Assembly (NCBI RefSeq): GCF_023218175.1
Contig: NZ_JALPTH010000011.1
Coordinates: 143,217-207,216, forward strand
Direction of reading: 5' to 3'
DNA from: Streptomyces lichenis
GTDB lineage: Bacteria > Actinomycetota > Actinomycetes > Streptomycetales > Streptomycetaceae
Length of the DNA stretch: 64,000 nt
This document shows positions 33,890 to 42,707 of this stretch, one piece after another. The notes beneath the pieces were generated by a model, which worked only from the letters and a program-made list of their open reading frames with translations, had not been told where the DNA came from and did not search any database. Made by a program: the position numbers and the translations under genes. How positions within the stretch are numbered: position 1 is the stretch's first letter; every line of letters starts with the position of its first letter.

Positions 33890-34766
33890 GTCCTCGCGCC
33901 GCCTTTCCCTGTGGTGGTGCCCGCCTGGTTGTCGCGGGCGGTGCCGGCCCGCTCCCGCCCGCCACCGAGGCGCTCACCAGAGACGTGGCTGCCACCTCGG
34001 TCACGGCACGCTCATCAAGCGAAACGGGGCGCTGTGCCGCACTCAGCCCCACGCTAGATGCCCAATCACCACGGCGCCTTTCGGCCAAGGCATACGCCGT
34101 AGGCATGGACCGGACTCCTCGTCGACTCAACGGCCGCGCCGCCCGGCCGGTCCGCCCTGGTCACGTCGGCGCCGGGCTCGGCCGTCGCCCGGCTGCCCCG
34201 TCATCGTGGCGGCGACCCGACCGCTCCCGCCCGAGCACCCGCCTCGGCCGCCCGCCCCGCGCCGCCTCCCTTCCGTCTCCGCGCCCGCCCCTGGTTCTTC
34301 CCGACACAGCCCACCCCATCCCGCCCGATACGCCCTCGCCACGTGCGACCCGGCCCGCGCCGTGCCACACCGTCCCCGAATCGCGCCCGCCCCACCTCAG
34401 GCCTGTCCGCCCCACCCGCCGGACCGCGCTGTCGCGTCCGGCTTGACCACCGGTCCGCCGCCAGTCCTCCTGCCCTGGCCCCCGCTTGTGCCCGTGCCGG
34501 TGCGCCAAGACCGCGCGTCGTTGGTCCGCAGCTCCGCCGCCGCACTGTTTCGAGGCCGTGGACCGCGTCGTCAGCCGGCCTCGGCGACCAGGAGCCGAAA
34601 CTGTCGACACCGACCCCGGCACTCTGGCCGCCGCCATCACTCCACGACCCGCACCGCCCAACCGACCCGAGCCTCCGGTTGGAATCGGCACCCCCTGACA
34701 ACGTGCCGAGCCGGTCGCCGGATGCCTGCGTACCGCACCAAGCCGGGTCGCGAACCGGCCTGCCGG
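33890..34766. other. Gene-free stretch
   Basis: About 880 bases between the SDR start and the PoxB stop. Open frames exist on both strands but are Pro/Arg-rich and lack family motifs, ribosome sites or positional GC bias. I see no RNA gene, repeat or strong hairpin in it. Confidence 0.5.
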
Positions 34767-36530
34767 TCAGTCCCCGGCCGGCTCGCCGTGGCTGCGTACG
34801 ACTTCCTTGACCTTGGCCACGGCGAAGCCCCAGCCCTGCTCCACGGTGGGCTTGGCCGGCACGGCGATCTCTTCGGGATTGGTGAGGACGTCGAGCAGGA
34901 CCGGTCCCGGGCTGTGGAACGCCCGCTGCACGGCGTCCTGCAGTTCGTCGGGGTCCGTCACACGGATGCCGGTGATACCCATGGCTTGGGCCACAGCGGC
35001 GAAATCGGGGTTGTCGAGTTCGGTGCCGAACTCCGGGAGGCCGGCCTGTTCCTGCTCCAGTTTCACCATGCCGAGTCGGCGGTTGTCGAAGAGGACCAGT
35101 TTGACGGGAAGCTGGTAGGTCTTCAGGGTCATGAGGTCGCCCAGGAGCATGCTCAGACCGCCATCGCCGCAGAACGCGACCACCTGGCGGTCCCGGTCCA
35201 GACATTGGGCGCCCAGCGCCTGGGGCATCGCGTTGGCCATCGAGCCGAGGTTGTAGGAGCCGATCAGCTTCCGCTCGCCGCGCATCTCGACGAACCGCGA
35301 GAGCCACACCGTCGCCATGCCGGTGTCGGAGGTGAAGACGGCGTCCTCGGCCGCGATCCGGTCGACGGCAGCAGCCAGTGCTTCGGGACGGATGTCGTGC
35401 GTACGGTTGTCCAGGGCGGAACGGAGCCGGCCCACGATCCCCTTGTCGTGGGCGGGGTCGGCGAGCCGGGCCTGACCGGTGCGCCACGCGTCGAAGCGCT
35501 CACGCGCCGTGTCGAGGTGGGAGCGGTCGCGGGTGCCGCCGCCTCCGTCGGGCGCCGCGCCGAGGTGGGACAGGAGATCGCGGACGGTGGCGCCGGTGTC
35601 GCCCACCAGGCCGATGTCGACGGGTACGCGGCGTCCGATGTGGGTGGCCTCGGTGTCCACCTGCACGACGGAGCGGCCCTCGGGATACCACTCGCGGTAG
35701 GGGAAGTCGGTGCCGAGCAGCAGCAGGGTGTCGGCGTCCTGGAGGGCTGATGCCGCCGCCGGGTTGCCGATCAGTCCGGTCTGGCCGACCTGGAAGGGAT
35801 TGGCGCCGCCTTCGAAACCGGCCTTGGCCTTGAGGGTGAGCACCATGGGTGCGGCCAGCCGGTCGGCGAGGGCGAGCACGTCCGCCCGGGCGGCACGGGC
35901 GCCCTCCCCGACGAGCAGGGTGATCCGTTCGGAGGCGTCGAGGAGTTCGGCGGCGCGCCGGACGGCGGCCTCCTCGGGCCGGCTGACCCCGGTGTCGAGG
36001 GAGAGGCGGGTGGGGCGGTCGGCGGTGAGTTCCCTCTCGCCGATGTCCCCGGGCACGGTGAGGACGGCCACGCCCTTGCGCCCCAGCGCGGTGCGGACGG
36101 CCGTCTCCAGCAGCCGCGGGAGCTGGTCGGGGGAGGTGACGGTGGCCCGGAAGACGGCCACGTCGCTGAAGAGGGCGTCGTTGTCGACCTCCTGGAAGTA
36201 GTCGCCGCCCACCTCGGCGAGCGGCACCTGCCCTGCGATGGCCAGCACGGGGGCGTGGCTCTTGGCCGCGTCGTAGAGCCCGTTGAGCAGGTGGACGGAG
36301 CCGGGGCCGACGGTGCCCATGCAGACGCCGAGGGTGCCGGTGAGCTGTGACTGGGCGCTCGCGGCGAAGGCCGCCGCCTCCTCGTGCCGGCAGCCCACCC
36401 AGTCCAGGTCCTCGGTGGTGCGGATGGCGTCGGTCAGGGGGTTGAGCGCGTCCCCCACGACGCCGAAGACCTGGCGCACGCCGAGTTCGCTCAAGGCGTC
36501 CACGATGACGCGGGCAACGGTACGGGCCAC
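34767..36530 (-). CDS. ThDP-dependent pyruvate dehydrogenase (PoxB-like)
   Basis: A 587-residue thiamine-diphosphate enzyme of the pyruvate oxidase/acetolactate synthase family. The cofactor-activating Glu lies in C-R-H-E-E at about residue 50, the central FAD-type domain spans about 190-330, and the ThDP/Mg motif G-D-G-G-L-S-M with D-N-R-R near 430-460. The overall order matches PoxB (pyruvate:quinone oxidoreductase), which converts pyruvate to acetate and CO2 at the membrane. The GTG at 36530 has GGAGGAG 6 bases upstream. It lies 29 bases after the FMN-glutamate-synthase-like gene on the same strand, so the two are co-transcribed. Confidence 0.85.
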   Translation of the reverse strand: MARTVARVIVDALSELGVRQVFGVVGDALNPLTDAIRTTEDLDWVGCRHEEAAAFAASAQSQLTGTLGVCMGTVGPGSVHLLNGLYDAAKSHAPVLAIAGQVPLAEVGGDYFQEVDNDALFSDVAVFRATVTSPDQLPRLLETAVRTALGRKGVAVLTVPGDIGERELTADRPTRLSLDTGVSRPEEAAVRRAAELLDASERITLLVGEGARAARADVLALADRLAAPMVLTLKAKAGFEGGANPFQVGQTGLIGNPAAASALQDADTLLLLGTDFPYREWYPEGRSVVQVDTEATHIGRRVPVDIGLVGDTGATVRDLLSHLGAAPDGGGGTRDRSHLDTARERFDAWRTGQARLADPAHDKGIVGRLRSALDNRTHDIRPEALAAAVDRIAAEDAVFTSDTGMATVWLSRFVEMRGERKLIGSYNLGSMANAMPQALGAQCLDRDRQVVAFCGDGGLSMLLGDLMTLKTYQLPVKLVLFDNRRLGMVKLEQEQAGLPEFGTELDNPDFAAVAQAMGITGIRVTDPDELQDAVQRAFHSPGPVLLDVLTNPEEIAVPAKPTVEQGWGFAVAKVKEVVRSHGEPAGD

Positions 36531-36559
36531 TGGTATCTCCTCCAGATCACACGGACAGG

Positions 36560-38143
36560 TCAGACGGTGAAGCGGTCGGGTTCGGCGGACTTCCAGTCGG
36601 CCGCCCAGGAGGCGGGCGGTTCGCCGAGCAACTGCCCGGGCCGGAGCCACTCGTAGAGTTCCTCGTAGGAGCGTTCGGTGACGGGGTCGACGCGCCTGCG
36701 GAGCATGTGCGGGCGCAGTTGCGCGGGGTCGGTCACGCCCATGGCGCCCATGATCTGCAGGGCGCTGGCCACGGTCGCCTCCTGGAAGCGCTGGACGCGC
36801 AGCGTCTTGTCGGCGACGTCGAGTGCGCGGGCCCGGCGGGGGTCCTGGGTGGTGACACCGGTGGGGCAGGTGTTCGTGTGGCAGCGCTGGGCCTGGATAC
36901 AGCCGACGGCGAACATCATCGCCCGCGCGGCGTTGCCGTAGTCGGCGCCCTGCACCATGCGCTTGACCAGATCGGTTCCAGTGGCGATCTTGCCGCTCGC
37001 TCCGACCCTGACGCGGTCCCGCAGGCCCGTGCCGACGAGTGCGTTGTGCACGGTCAGCAGGCCCTCGGTGAGGGGGGCGCCGACGTGGTCGGCGAATTCC
37101 AGCGGCGCCGCGCCCGTTCCGCCCTCGGCCCCGTCCACCACGATGAAGTCGGGGGTGGTGCCCTCCTCCAGCATGGCCTTGCACACGGCGAGGAACTGCC
37201 GGCGTGAGCCGACACAGAGCTTGAACCCGGCGGGCTTGCCTCCGGACAGCTCCCGCATCCGGGCGACGAAGCGGACGAGCTCGCGCGGGGTGGAGAAGAC
37301 CTGGTGATACGGCGGGGAGATGACCGTCTGCCCTTCGGGCACACCGCGGACCCGGGCGATCTCCGCGTTGACCTTGGCACCCGGCAGCACACCGCCGATA
37401 CCGGGCTTCGCCCCCTGCGAGAGCTTCAGGGACACGCATTTGACCTGGTCGTGGGAGGCCTTGTCGGCGAACTCGGCCGGATCGAACTCGCCTTCGCCGG
37501 TCCGGCAGCCGAAGTACCCGGTACCTATCTCCCAGACCAGGTCACCGCCCGGGCGCAGGTGGTGGTCGGAGAGCCCGCCCTCGCCGGTGTCCTGAGCGAA
37601 GCCGCCGGCCGCGGCGCCCCCGTTGAGCGCGAGGACCGCGTTGGCCGACAGGGAGCCGAAACTCATCGCCGAGACGTTCAGCAGCGCCATGTCGTAGGGG
37701 CGGTCGCAGCCGGGGCCCCCGATCCGCACGCGGGGAGGCGCCTGGGGTACCGGGCAGGGCGCCATGGAGGGCACGAGGAACTCGTAGCCGACCTCGTACA
37801 CGTCCCGTTCGGTGCCGAAGGGTTCCCCCGCGTCGGTGCCCTTGGCGCGCTCGTAGACGATGTTGCGCACATCCCGGTCGAAGGGGCGGCCGTCGTAGTT
37901 CCGCTCGATGAAGTACTGCTGGAGCTCCGGACGTATCCGCTCCAGGAGGAAACGGGCGTGCCCGAGGACGGGATAGTTGCGCAGCACCGAGTGCCGGCGC
38001 TGCAGCAGGTCCCACGCGCCCAGCAGGCCCAAGAGCGCGAGCGGGCCGGCGGCGAGCCACCACAGGGGCGAGGCTTCCGTCCCGGCCACGGCCGCCGTGA
38101 CGGCGGCACAGAGGAGCAGGACGACGATCATCACACGTATCAC
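36560..38143 (-). CDS. FMN-binding glutamate synthase family protein
   Basis: A 527-residue protein with two N-terminal membrane segments (about 5-45) followed by the glutamate-synthase FMN barrel: D-M-A-L-L-N-V-S-A-M-S-F-G-S-L-S, G-E-G-G-L-S, K-L-S-Q-G-A-K-P-G, G-A-E-G-G-T-G-A-A-P and the cluster-type motif C-I-Q-A-Q-R-C-H-T-N-T-C-P-T-G-V. The Cys spacing is that of the 3Fe-4S site in GltB. Unlike GltB it has no amidotransferase domain. The function of this membrane-linked group is not settled. The start is uncertain: GTG 38143 was chosen with AAGG upstream, and other in-frame starts exist at 38131 and 38221. First gene of a two-gene operon with PoxB. Confidence 0.85.
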   Translation of the reverse strand: MIRVMIVVLLLCAAVTAAVAGTEASPLWWLAAGPLALLGLLGAWDLLQRRHSVLRNYPVLGHARFLLERIRPELQQYFIERNYDGRPFDRDVRNIVYERAKGTDAGEPFGTERDVYEVGYEFLVPSMAPCPVPQAPPRVRIGGPGCDRPYDMALLNVSAMSFGSLSANAVLALNGGAAAGGFAQDTGEGGLSDHHLRPGGDLVWEIGTGYFGCRTGEGEFDPAEFADKASHDQVKCVSLKLSQGAKPGIGGVLPGAKVNAEIARVRGVPEGQTVISPPYHQVFSTPRELVRFVARMRELSGGKPAGFKLCVGSRRQFLAVCKAMLEEGTTPDFIVVDGAEGGTGAAPLEFADHVGAPLTEGLLTVHNALVGTGLRDRVRVGASGKIATGTDLVKRMVQGADYGNAARAMMFAVGCIQAQRCHTNTCPTGVTTQDPRRARALDVADKTLRVQRFQEATVASALQIMGAMGVTDPAQLRPHMLRRRVDPVTERSYEELYEWLRPGQLLGEPPASWAADWKSAEPDRFTV

Positions 38144-38328
38144 GTGCTGCGCCTTGCCCGGTGGCGGGTCGCCATGTCGCTCACCCGCACCAAGATCCTC
38201 TAAAGCCTTCGGGCAGGGCATCCGAGGTCGGGGCCGGGGCCGGCCTTGGCCCGGCCTGCCTCCGAAACGCCGCCTCCCGCGGATCGAGGTGGGTTCGCGG
38301 CGCGGCCGGAGCGGGAAGGGAGGGTCGG

Positions 38329-39093
38329 ATGAGACGACAGACGGAAGGGTGGACCCGCGCCGGGCTCTTCACTCGCGGGTTCGGGCCCGAGGTGCGGGCG
38401 GGTGGGCCCAACATGGTGCTGGTGCACGGACTGGGCCTGTCGGGGCGGTACTTCGTGCCGCTGGCCCGGCGGCTGGCGGCGGGCGGGGCGAGCGTGCTGG
38501 TACCGGATCTGCCGGGCAACGTGCGCTCCCGGTCGGCCGCCCGGCGGGCGCCCGGGGTGGGGGAACTGGCTGGTGCGCTGCGCCGCTGGCACCGGGAACT
38601 GGCCCTCGGCCCCAGCCTGCTGGTGGCCAATTCCGTCGGGTGCCAGGTGGTCGCCGCCTTCGCGGCCCGCGACCCCGCACTGGTGGAGCGCGTCGTCCTC
38701 CTGGGCCCGGCGCTGGAGCCCGGGGTGACCGGTCTACGGCAGTGCGGGCGGCTGATGGCGGACGCACCCCGCGAGCCGCTCGGCCTGCTCGCCGTGGCGG
38801 CCACGGACTACCTGGTGACCGGTCCCCTGCGGTTCGCCGCCTCCTTCCGCCACGCGCTGCGGGACGCCGCCGAATCGTTCGAGAAGCAGCTGGCCCGTAT
38901 CGAGGTACCCGCACTCGTCGTGCGGGGCAGTGGTGACACCGTCGCCTCCCGGGACTGGACCCGGCGGCTGGCCGGCATTGTCGGCGACGGACGAGTGGCC
39001 CAGGTCGGCGGTGCCGCGCACGCGGCCCACTACAGCAGCCCGGACGCCGTGGCCGACCTGATCGAGAAGTTCATGGTCGGAGGACGCGGATAA
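38329..39093 (+). CDS. Alpha/beta hydrolase
   Basis: A 254-residue single-domain hydrolase. H-G-L-G-L-S-G is the oxyanion loop, the nucleophile elbow is A-N-S-V-G (Ala in place of the first Gly), the acid is in R-G-S-G-D-T and the base in G-G-A-A-H-A-A-H. The substrate cannot be told. ATG 38329 follows GGGAAGGGAGG. It is divergent from the FMN-glutamate-synthase gene. Confidence 0.85.
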   Translation: MRRQTEGWTRAGLFTRGFGPEVRAGGPNMVLVHGLGLSGRYFVPLARRLAAGGASVLVPDLPGNVRSRSAARRAPGVGELAGALRRWHRELALGPSLLVANSVGCQVVAAFAARDPALVERVVLLGPALEPGVTGLRQCGRLMADAPREPLGLLAVAATDYLVTGPLRFAASFRHALRDAAESFEKQLARIEVPALVVRGSGDTVASRDWTRRLAGIVGDGRVAQVGGAAHAAHYSSPDAVADLIEKFMVGGRG

Positions 39094-39164
39094 CCTCCGA
39101 CAGGCCACCGGAGCCGTCCGGCGCGACTCCGTCCCCGGGTACCGGCGGCGGCACCAGGTGGCGG

Positions 39165-39665
39165 AGGCAGGCTCTGCCGGTCCGGGGCGGCCGGCGGGCA
39201 GGCGAGGCGGCCTGGTACCGAGGCTGACGCCCCACCACACCGTCGTCGTACCGGACCCGCGCGGCCTGGGTGACTCCGCCCGGCCGGCGGGCGGCTACGG
39301 CTCCGCGATGGTGAGCGACGACAGAGCCGAGCTGATGACCCGCCTCGGGTATGACCTGCGGCATCCGCGCGATGCTGTCGATCGAGCGGGCGATGCTCGT
39401 CGACGCCGCGCAGAACCGGCGAGCCGCGCGGCGTCGACTCGGCATCCCCGTCCTGGCGCTCGGCGGCTCGGCGTTCATCGGCGGGCGCAACGAGTCCCGG
39501 ATGCGCTCCATGGCCCACGACGCCACCGGACATGTCTTCGACGCCGGCCACGGTCTGGCGGAGGAAGTACCGCAGGAGATGGCCGAGGCGGTCATCCCGT
39601 TCCTGGCCGGGCGTTCGCAGGCGGTCACGAGGCCGAACGGCCCTCCTGGCTCGAAGGACGTTCCT
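39165..39665 (+). pseudogene. Alpha/beta hydrolase (epoxide-hydrolase-like) relic
   Basis: The first frame gives H-T-V-V-V-P-D-P-R-G-L-G-D-S and Y-D, the strand after the oxyanion loop. A second frame from about 39370 gives A-Q-N-R-R-A, V-L-A-L-G-G and G-H-V-F-D-A-G-H-G-L-A-E-E-V-P-Q, the C-terminal catalytic His region. The nucleophile elbow and cap domain are deleted. It is not functional. Confidence 0.55.
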
Positions 39666-39775
39666 CGCGGTCACGCCGCCGGGTCCGGCGGTCCGCCACC
39701 ACCCGCTGAACCGCTCTCCCGCGGCGTCCGTAGCCCAGGTGACCGAGTACCGCAAACCGCGAGACAGGAGAAGTG

Positions 39776-40771
39776 ATGTCCACTCCCACCGAAACCCCGC
39801 ACCAGAGCGATGTTCCTCCCGCGGAACCCAACGTCAACCAGGGTGGTCACGGCGGCATCCGGCCGCTGGGGGAGGCCCGCCAGATCCTGGCGAAGCCCGC
39901 CCCGTACGACTCGGTGGAGAACGAGTTCTACCGGAGGGTACGCCAGGGCGACTACCCGGGCATCGAGCAGGTCGTTCCGGCCTCGTACACGGCTGCTCAG
40001 GTACGCGACATACTGGGCGGCGAGTTGAGTCCCACGGAGAGCGCCGGACTCGACGACCGGACGTCCGTCTACATCGAGAACATCACGTCCGGTCTGGATC
40101 CGGTCAAGACCCTGGACACCAAGATCGGCAGTTCGACCACCAGCTTCCGGGAGAACCTGGCGCAGCAGGGCAAGTCGTTCGTGGGGGCCGGGTGGAAGTA
40201 CATGACGTTCGTCTTCACCGACAGGGCCACCGGCTCGTCGGACCGAGGCTGGCGTGTCGTCGCGGGCTCGGACGCGGCGGGGAACCGCCTCACCGACGGC
40301 CGGCATTCGCGACAGATCCTGCGCGACTTCTCCGACAAGCCCGAGGTGTGGGAGCAGCTGATCAGCAAGATGGAGGCCATCAGGGACGCGGCGAAAGCGT
40401 CGCACCTGGGTTTCATCGCCTCCAGTGTCTTCTCGGTCCACGGCACCGAGGACGGGAAGACGAAAGTGGATGCCAAGCTGATCGACTTCGCCCATGTGAT
40501 CGACGCCCGCAAGCCCTTCGGGAGCCCGTCACCCGGCACCGGTGGCGCCGGGAGCGCCCCGGACCTGACTCGCGCCGGCGCCGACTACCGGGAACGGTTC
40601 ATCTCCGGGATGGACCAGCTGATCGGCGAGGCCAACACGATTCTCAAGGCCAAGGCCGCCCGGACAGCTCCGGCGGCCACGTCCACCCAGACCCGTTCTC
40701 CCGCGTCGCCGTCCGCCGTCGTCGGGGCGGCCGTGGTCACCCCCGCACAGGACGCGCGGCCGACCCGGTAG
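39776..40771 (+). CDS. Inositol-polyphosphate-kinase-like protein
   Basis: A 331-residue protein bearing the hallmarks of the inositol polyphosphate kinase family (IPK/IPMK/IP6K). V-Y-I-E-N-I-T-S-G at 98-106 and D-T-K-I-G at 114-118 correspond to the E-N-L-T and P-x-x-x-D-x-K-x-G substrate/catalytic motif. S-S-V-F-S-V-H-G at 216-223 and I-D-F-A-H at 236-240 correspond to the S-S-L-L and D-F-A-H metal-binding motifs. The Pro of the first motif is replaced. The N-terminal 40 and C-terminal 60 residues are low-complexity. In eukaryotes these kinases phosphorylate inositol phosphates; in a bacterium the substrate is unknown. The start at 39776 is set by AGGAG 5 bases before. It is monocistronic and convergent with the Lrp gene. 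Confidence 0.75.
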   Translation: MSTPTETPHQSDVPPAEPNVNQGGHGGIRPLGEARQILAKPAPYDSVENEFYRRVRQGDYPGIEQVVPASYTAAQVRDILGGELSPTESAGLDDRTSVYIENITSGLDPVKTLDTKIGSSTTSFRENLAQQGKSFVGAGWKYMTFVFTDRATGSSDRGWRVVAGSDAAGNRLTDGRHSRQILRDFSDKPEVWEQLISKMEAIRDAAKASHLGFIASSVFSVHGTEDGKTKVDAKLIDFAHVIDARKPFGSPSPGTGGAGSAPDLTRAGADYRERFISGMDQLIGEANTILKAKAARTAPAATSTQTRSPASPSAVVGAAVVTPAQDARPTR

Positions 40772-40837
40772 GCGGCCCGTCGCCCTCGCCGCACCTCGCC
40801 ACGGCGGACACCCGGTCGCGGCAGCCGGCCGACGACG

Positions 40838-41278
40838 TCAGGAAGGGGTCTCCAGCGTCTTCATGATGACGAAGCTGTTGACCGTGGCGATGCCGGGCAG
40901 GGCGGCCAGTTGGTTGGCGTGGAAGTCCTCATAGGCCGCCAGGTCGGCCACCTCGACCTGGACCAGGTAGTCGATGCTGCCGGTGATGTGGTGGCAGGCG
41001 GTCACCCCCGGCAACGCCATGACCCCGTCCTCGAAGGCGGTCACGTGCGCACGCGTGTGACGCGTCAACCGGACGCCGGCGAGCACCCGCAGACCGCGAC
41101 CTACGGCGGTCGGGTCGATCACCGCCCGGTAGCCGAGGATCACTCCCGACTCCTCCAGGTTCCGCACGCGCCGCAGACAGGGCGAGGGCGACAGCCCGAC
41201 CCGGGCGGCCAGTTCGTTGTTGCTGATCCGCCCATGACGTTCGAGCACGGTCAGGATCGACCGATCCATATCGTCCAT
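40838..41278 (-). CDS. Lrp/AsnC-family regulator
   Basis: A 146-residue regulator. The N-terminal winged helix (5-55) reads D-R-S-I-L-T-V-L-E-R-H-G-R-I-S-N-N-E-L-A with S-P-S-P-C-L-R-R-V as recognition helix. The C-terminal RAM domain (about 65-140) has the G-S-I-D-Y-L-V-Q-V-E effector-binding strand. Such proteins form octamers that sense amino acids. It is divergent from the PLP enzyme at 41433, the probable target. ATG 41278 was chosen; no strong ribosome site is seen. Confidence 0.88.
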   Translation of the reverse strand: MDDMDRSILTVLERHGRISNNELAARVGLSPSPCLRRVRNLEESGVILGYRAVIDPTAVGRGLRVLAGVRLTRHTRAHVTAFEDGVMALPGVTACHHITGSIDYLVQVEVADLAAYEDFHANQLAALPGIATVNSFVIMKTLETPS

Positions 41279-41280
41279 GA

Positions 41281-41313
41281 CCGGCAGAATATTGCGCGGT
41301 ATGCCTCTGCCGG
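41281..41313. promoter_or_regulatory. Inverted repeat in the Lrp/PLP-lyase gap
   Basis: Arms CCGGCAGA (41281-41288) and TCTGCCGG (41306-41313) flank 17 bases of more AT-rich sequence just upstream of the Lrp start. This is a plausible Lrp-family operator for the divergent promoter region. Confidence 0.45.
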
Positions 41314-41432
41314 GAGGGAAAGAGCCATGAGAGCGCGCAATTCCTTGCCGGAGTTGCGGCTCGTGCCCCCGCTCGCCGTGGTGGACCACCAGGCTGGAAG
41401 GTGACATCGGAGCGAGGAGAGGAAGGACAGCC

Positions 41433-42617
41433 ATGCCGGGCAGGACCACCGTCACCGTGCACGCCGATCGAGAGGTCCACCCCCACCGCGCGGTGGCACC
41501 GCCCATCTACCAGACGGCGACGTTCTCGGCGGTGGACGCGGAGGAGTTCGCGCGGAGCGCCTTGGAGGCGCGGGGCACGGACTTCTACACCCGCTACGGC
41601 AACCCGAACCACGCGCAGGCCGCGGCCGTCGTCGCCGAACTGGAGGGCACCGAGGCCGCCATGGTCACCGCGTCCGGCATGGCCGCGCTCACCACCGCGG
41701 TGCTCGCCCTGGTCCGGGCCGGAGACCATGTCATCGGGCAGAAGTCCACCTACGGCGGCACCGCCTCCGTCCTGCTGAACCTGCTGCCGCGCCTGGGGGT
41801 GTCGACCACCCTGGTCGACCAGACCGACCCCGGGGCGTTCGAAAAGGCCCTGAGGCCTAAGACGCGATTGATCCTGCTGGAGACCCCGAGCAACCCGCTG
41901 CTCCGGATCACCGACCTGCGTGCGGTGGCACGCCTGGCCCGTGCGCACCGCGTGACCACCCTGGCGGACAACACCTTCGCCACCCCGCTCAACCAGCGCC
42001 CCGCCGAGTCCGGCGTCGACGTGGTCTGGCACAGCGCCACCAAGTACCTCAACGGCCACGGCGACGTCTCCGCCGGTGTCCTGGCCGGCCCGGCGGATCT
42101 GCTGGACCGGATCTGGGAGACCGGGGTGCTCACCGGTGCCGCCCTCGGGCCCATCGACGCGTGGCTGCTGCTGCGCGGTCTGCGCACCCTGCCGCTTCGG
42201 GTGGCCCGGCACAACGCCAACGGCCAGGCGCTCGCCGAGGCACTGGCGGACCATCCCGCCGTCAGCCGGGTGCACTACCCGGGCCTGGCCGGCCACCCGC
42301 AGCACCGGCTCGCCGCCGAGCAGATGAGCGGCTTCGGCGGGGTGCTCGGCATCGAGTTCACCGGCGGGTACGACAAGGCCGACGCCTTCCTGGGCCGGCT
42401 GGCGTACTTCCGCCGCTCGGCCAGCCTCGGCGGGGTGGAGTCCCTGGCCGTCCACCCGGCGTCCATGTGGCGCGGGATGCTCAGCGAGGAGCAGATCACC
42501 GACGCCGTCCCGCCCGGCCTGGTCCGGCTGGCCGCGGGCACCGAGGACACCGCCGACCTGGTCGCCGACGCCCGTGCCGCGGCCGACGCCGTACTGGCCG
42601 GCACCGCGACGGCCTGA
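41433..42617 (+). CDS. PLP-dependent trans-sulfuration family enzyme
   Basis: A 394-residue Cys/Met-metabolism PLP enzyme (cystathionine gamma-synthase/lyase, methionine gamma-lyase fold). Y-T-R-Y-G-N-P near 50 and S-G-M-A-A bind the phosphate; the Schiff-base lysine is K204 in H-S-A-T-K-Y-L-N-G-H. S-L-G-G-V-E-S near 350 contacts substrate carboxylate. The active-site Cys of classical methionine gamma-lyases is replaced (Y-G-G-T), so the precise reaction is open. It is controlled with the divergent Lrp gene, which suggests amino-acid-responsive expression. ATG 41433 has GGAAGGA upstream. Confidence 0.88.
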   Translation: MPGRTTVTVHADREVHPHRAVAPPIYQTATFSAVDAEEFARSALEARGTDFYTRYGNPNHAQAAAVVAELEGTEAAMVTASGMAALTTAVLALVRAGDHVIGQKSTYGGTASVLLNLLPRLGVSTTLVDQTDPGAFEKALRPKTRLILLETPSNPLLRITDLRAVARLARAHRVTTLADNTFATPLNQRPAESGVDVVWHSATKYLNGHGDVSAGVLAGPADLLDRIWETGVLTGAALGPIDAWLLLRGLRTLPLRVARHNANGQALAEALADHPAVSRVHYPGLAGHPQHRLAAEQMSGFGGVLGIEFTGGYDKADAFLGRLAYFRRSASLGGVESLAVHPASMWRGMLSEEQITDAVPPGLVRLAAGTEDTADLVADARAAADAVLAGTATA

Positions 42618-42637
42618 TCGGCTGCCCGGGGAGACGG

Positions 42638-42658
42638 GGGGGCGGTGCCACCGCCCCC
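42638..42658. terminator. Hairpin between convergent genes
   Basis: Perfect 9-bp arms (42638-42646 and 42650-42658) with a GCC loop lie 21 bases after the PLP enzyme stop and 50 bases from the TetR stop, so it can serve both strands. Confidence 0.55.
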
Positions 42659-42707
42659 GGGCGTCGAGCCGGTCCGGCCGGCTCAGGCCCGGGCGGCCCC
42701 GGCGGTG

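Noticed and set aside
33877..34446. Plus-strand frames in the 33.9-34.8 kb gap
   Set aside because: Pro/Arg/Ala-only composition, no ribosome site and no positional GC bias.
41433..42617. Calling the PLP enzyme methionine gamma-lyase (megL)
   Set aside because: The active-site Cys typical of that enzyme is replaced by Gly in the Y-G-G-T segment, so only the family is named.
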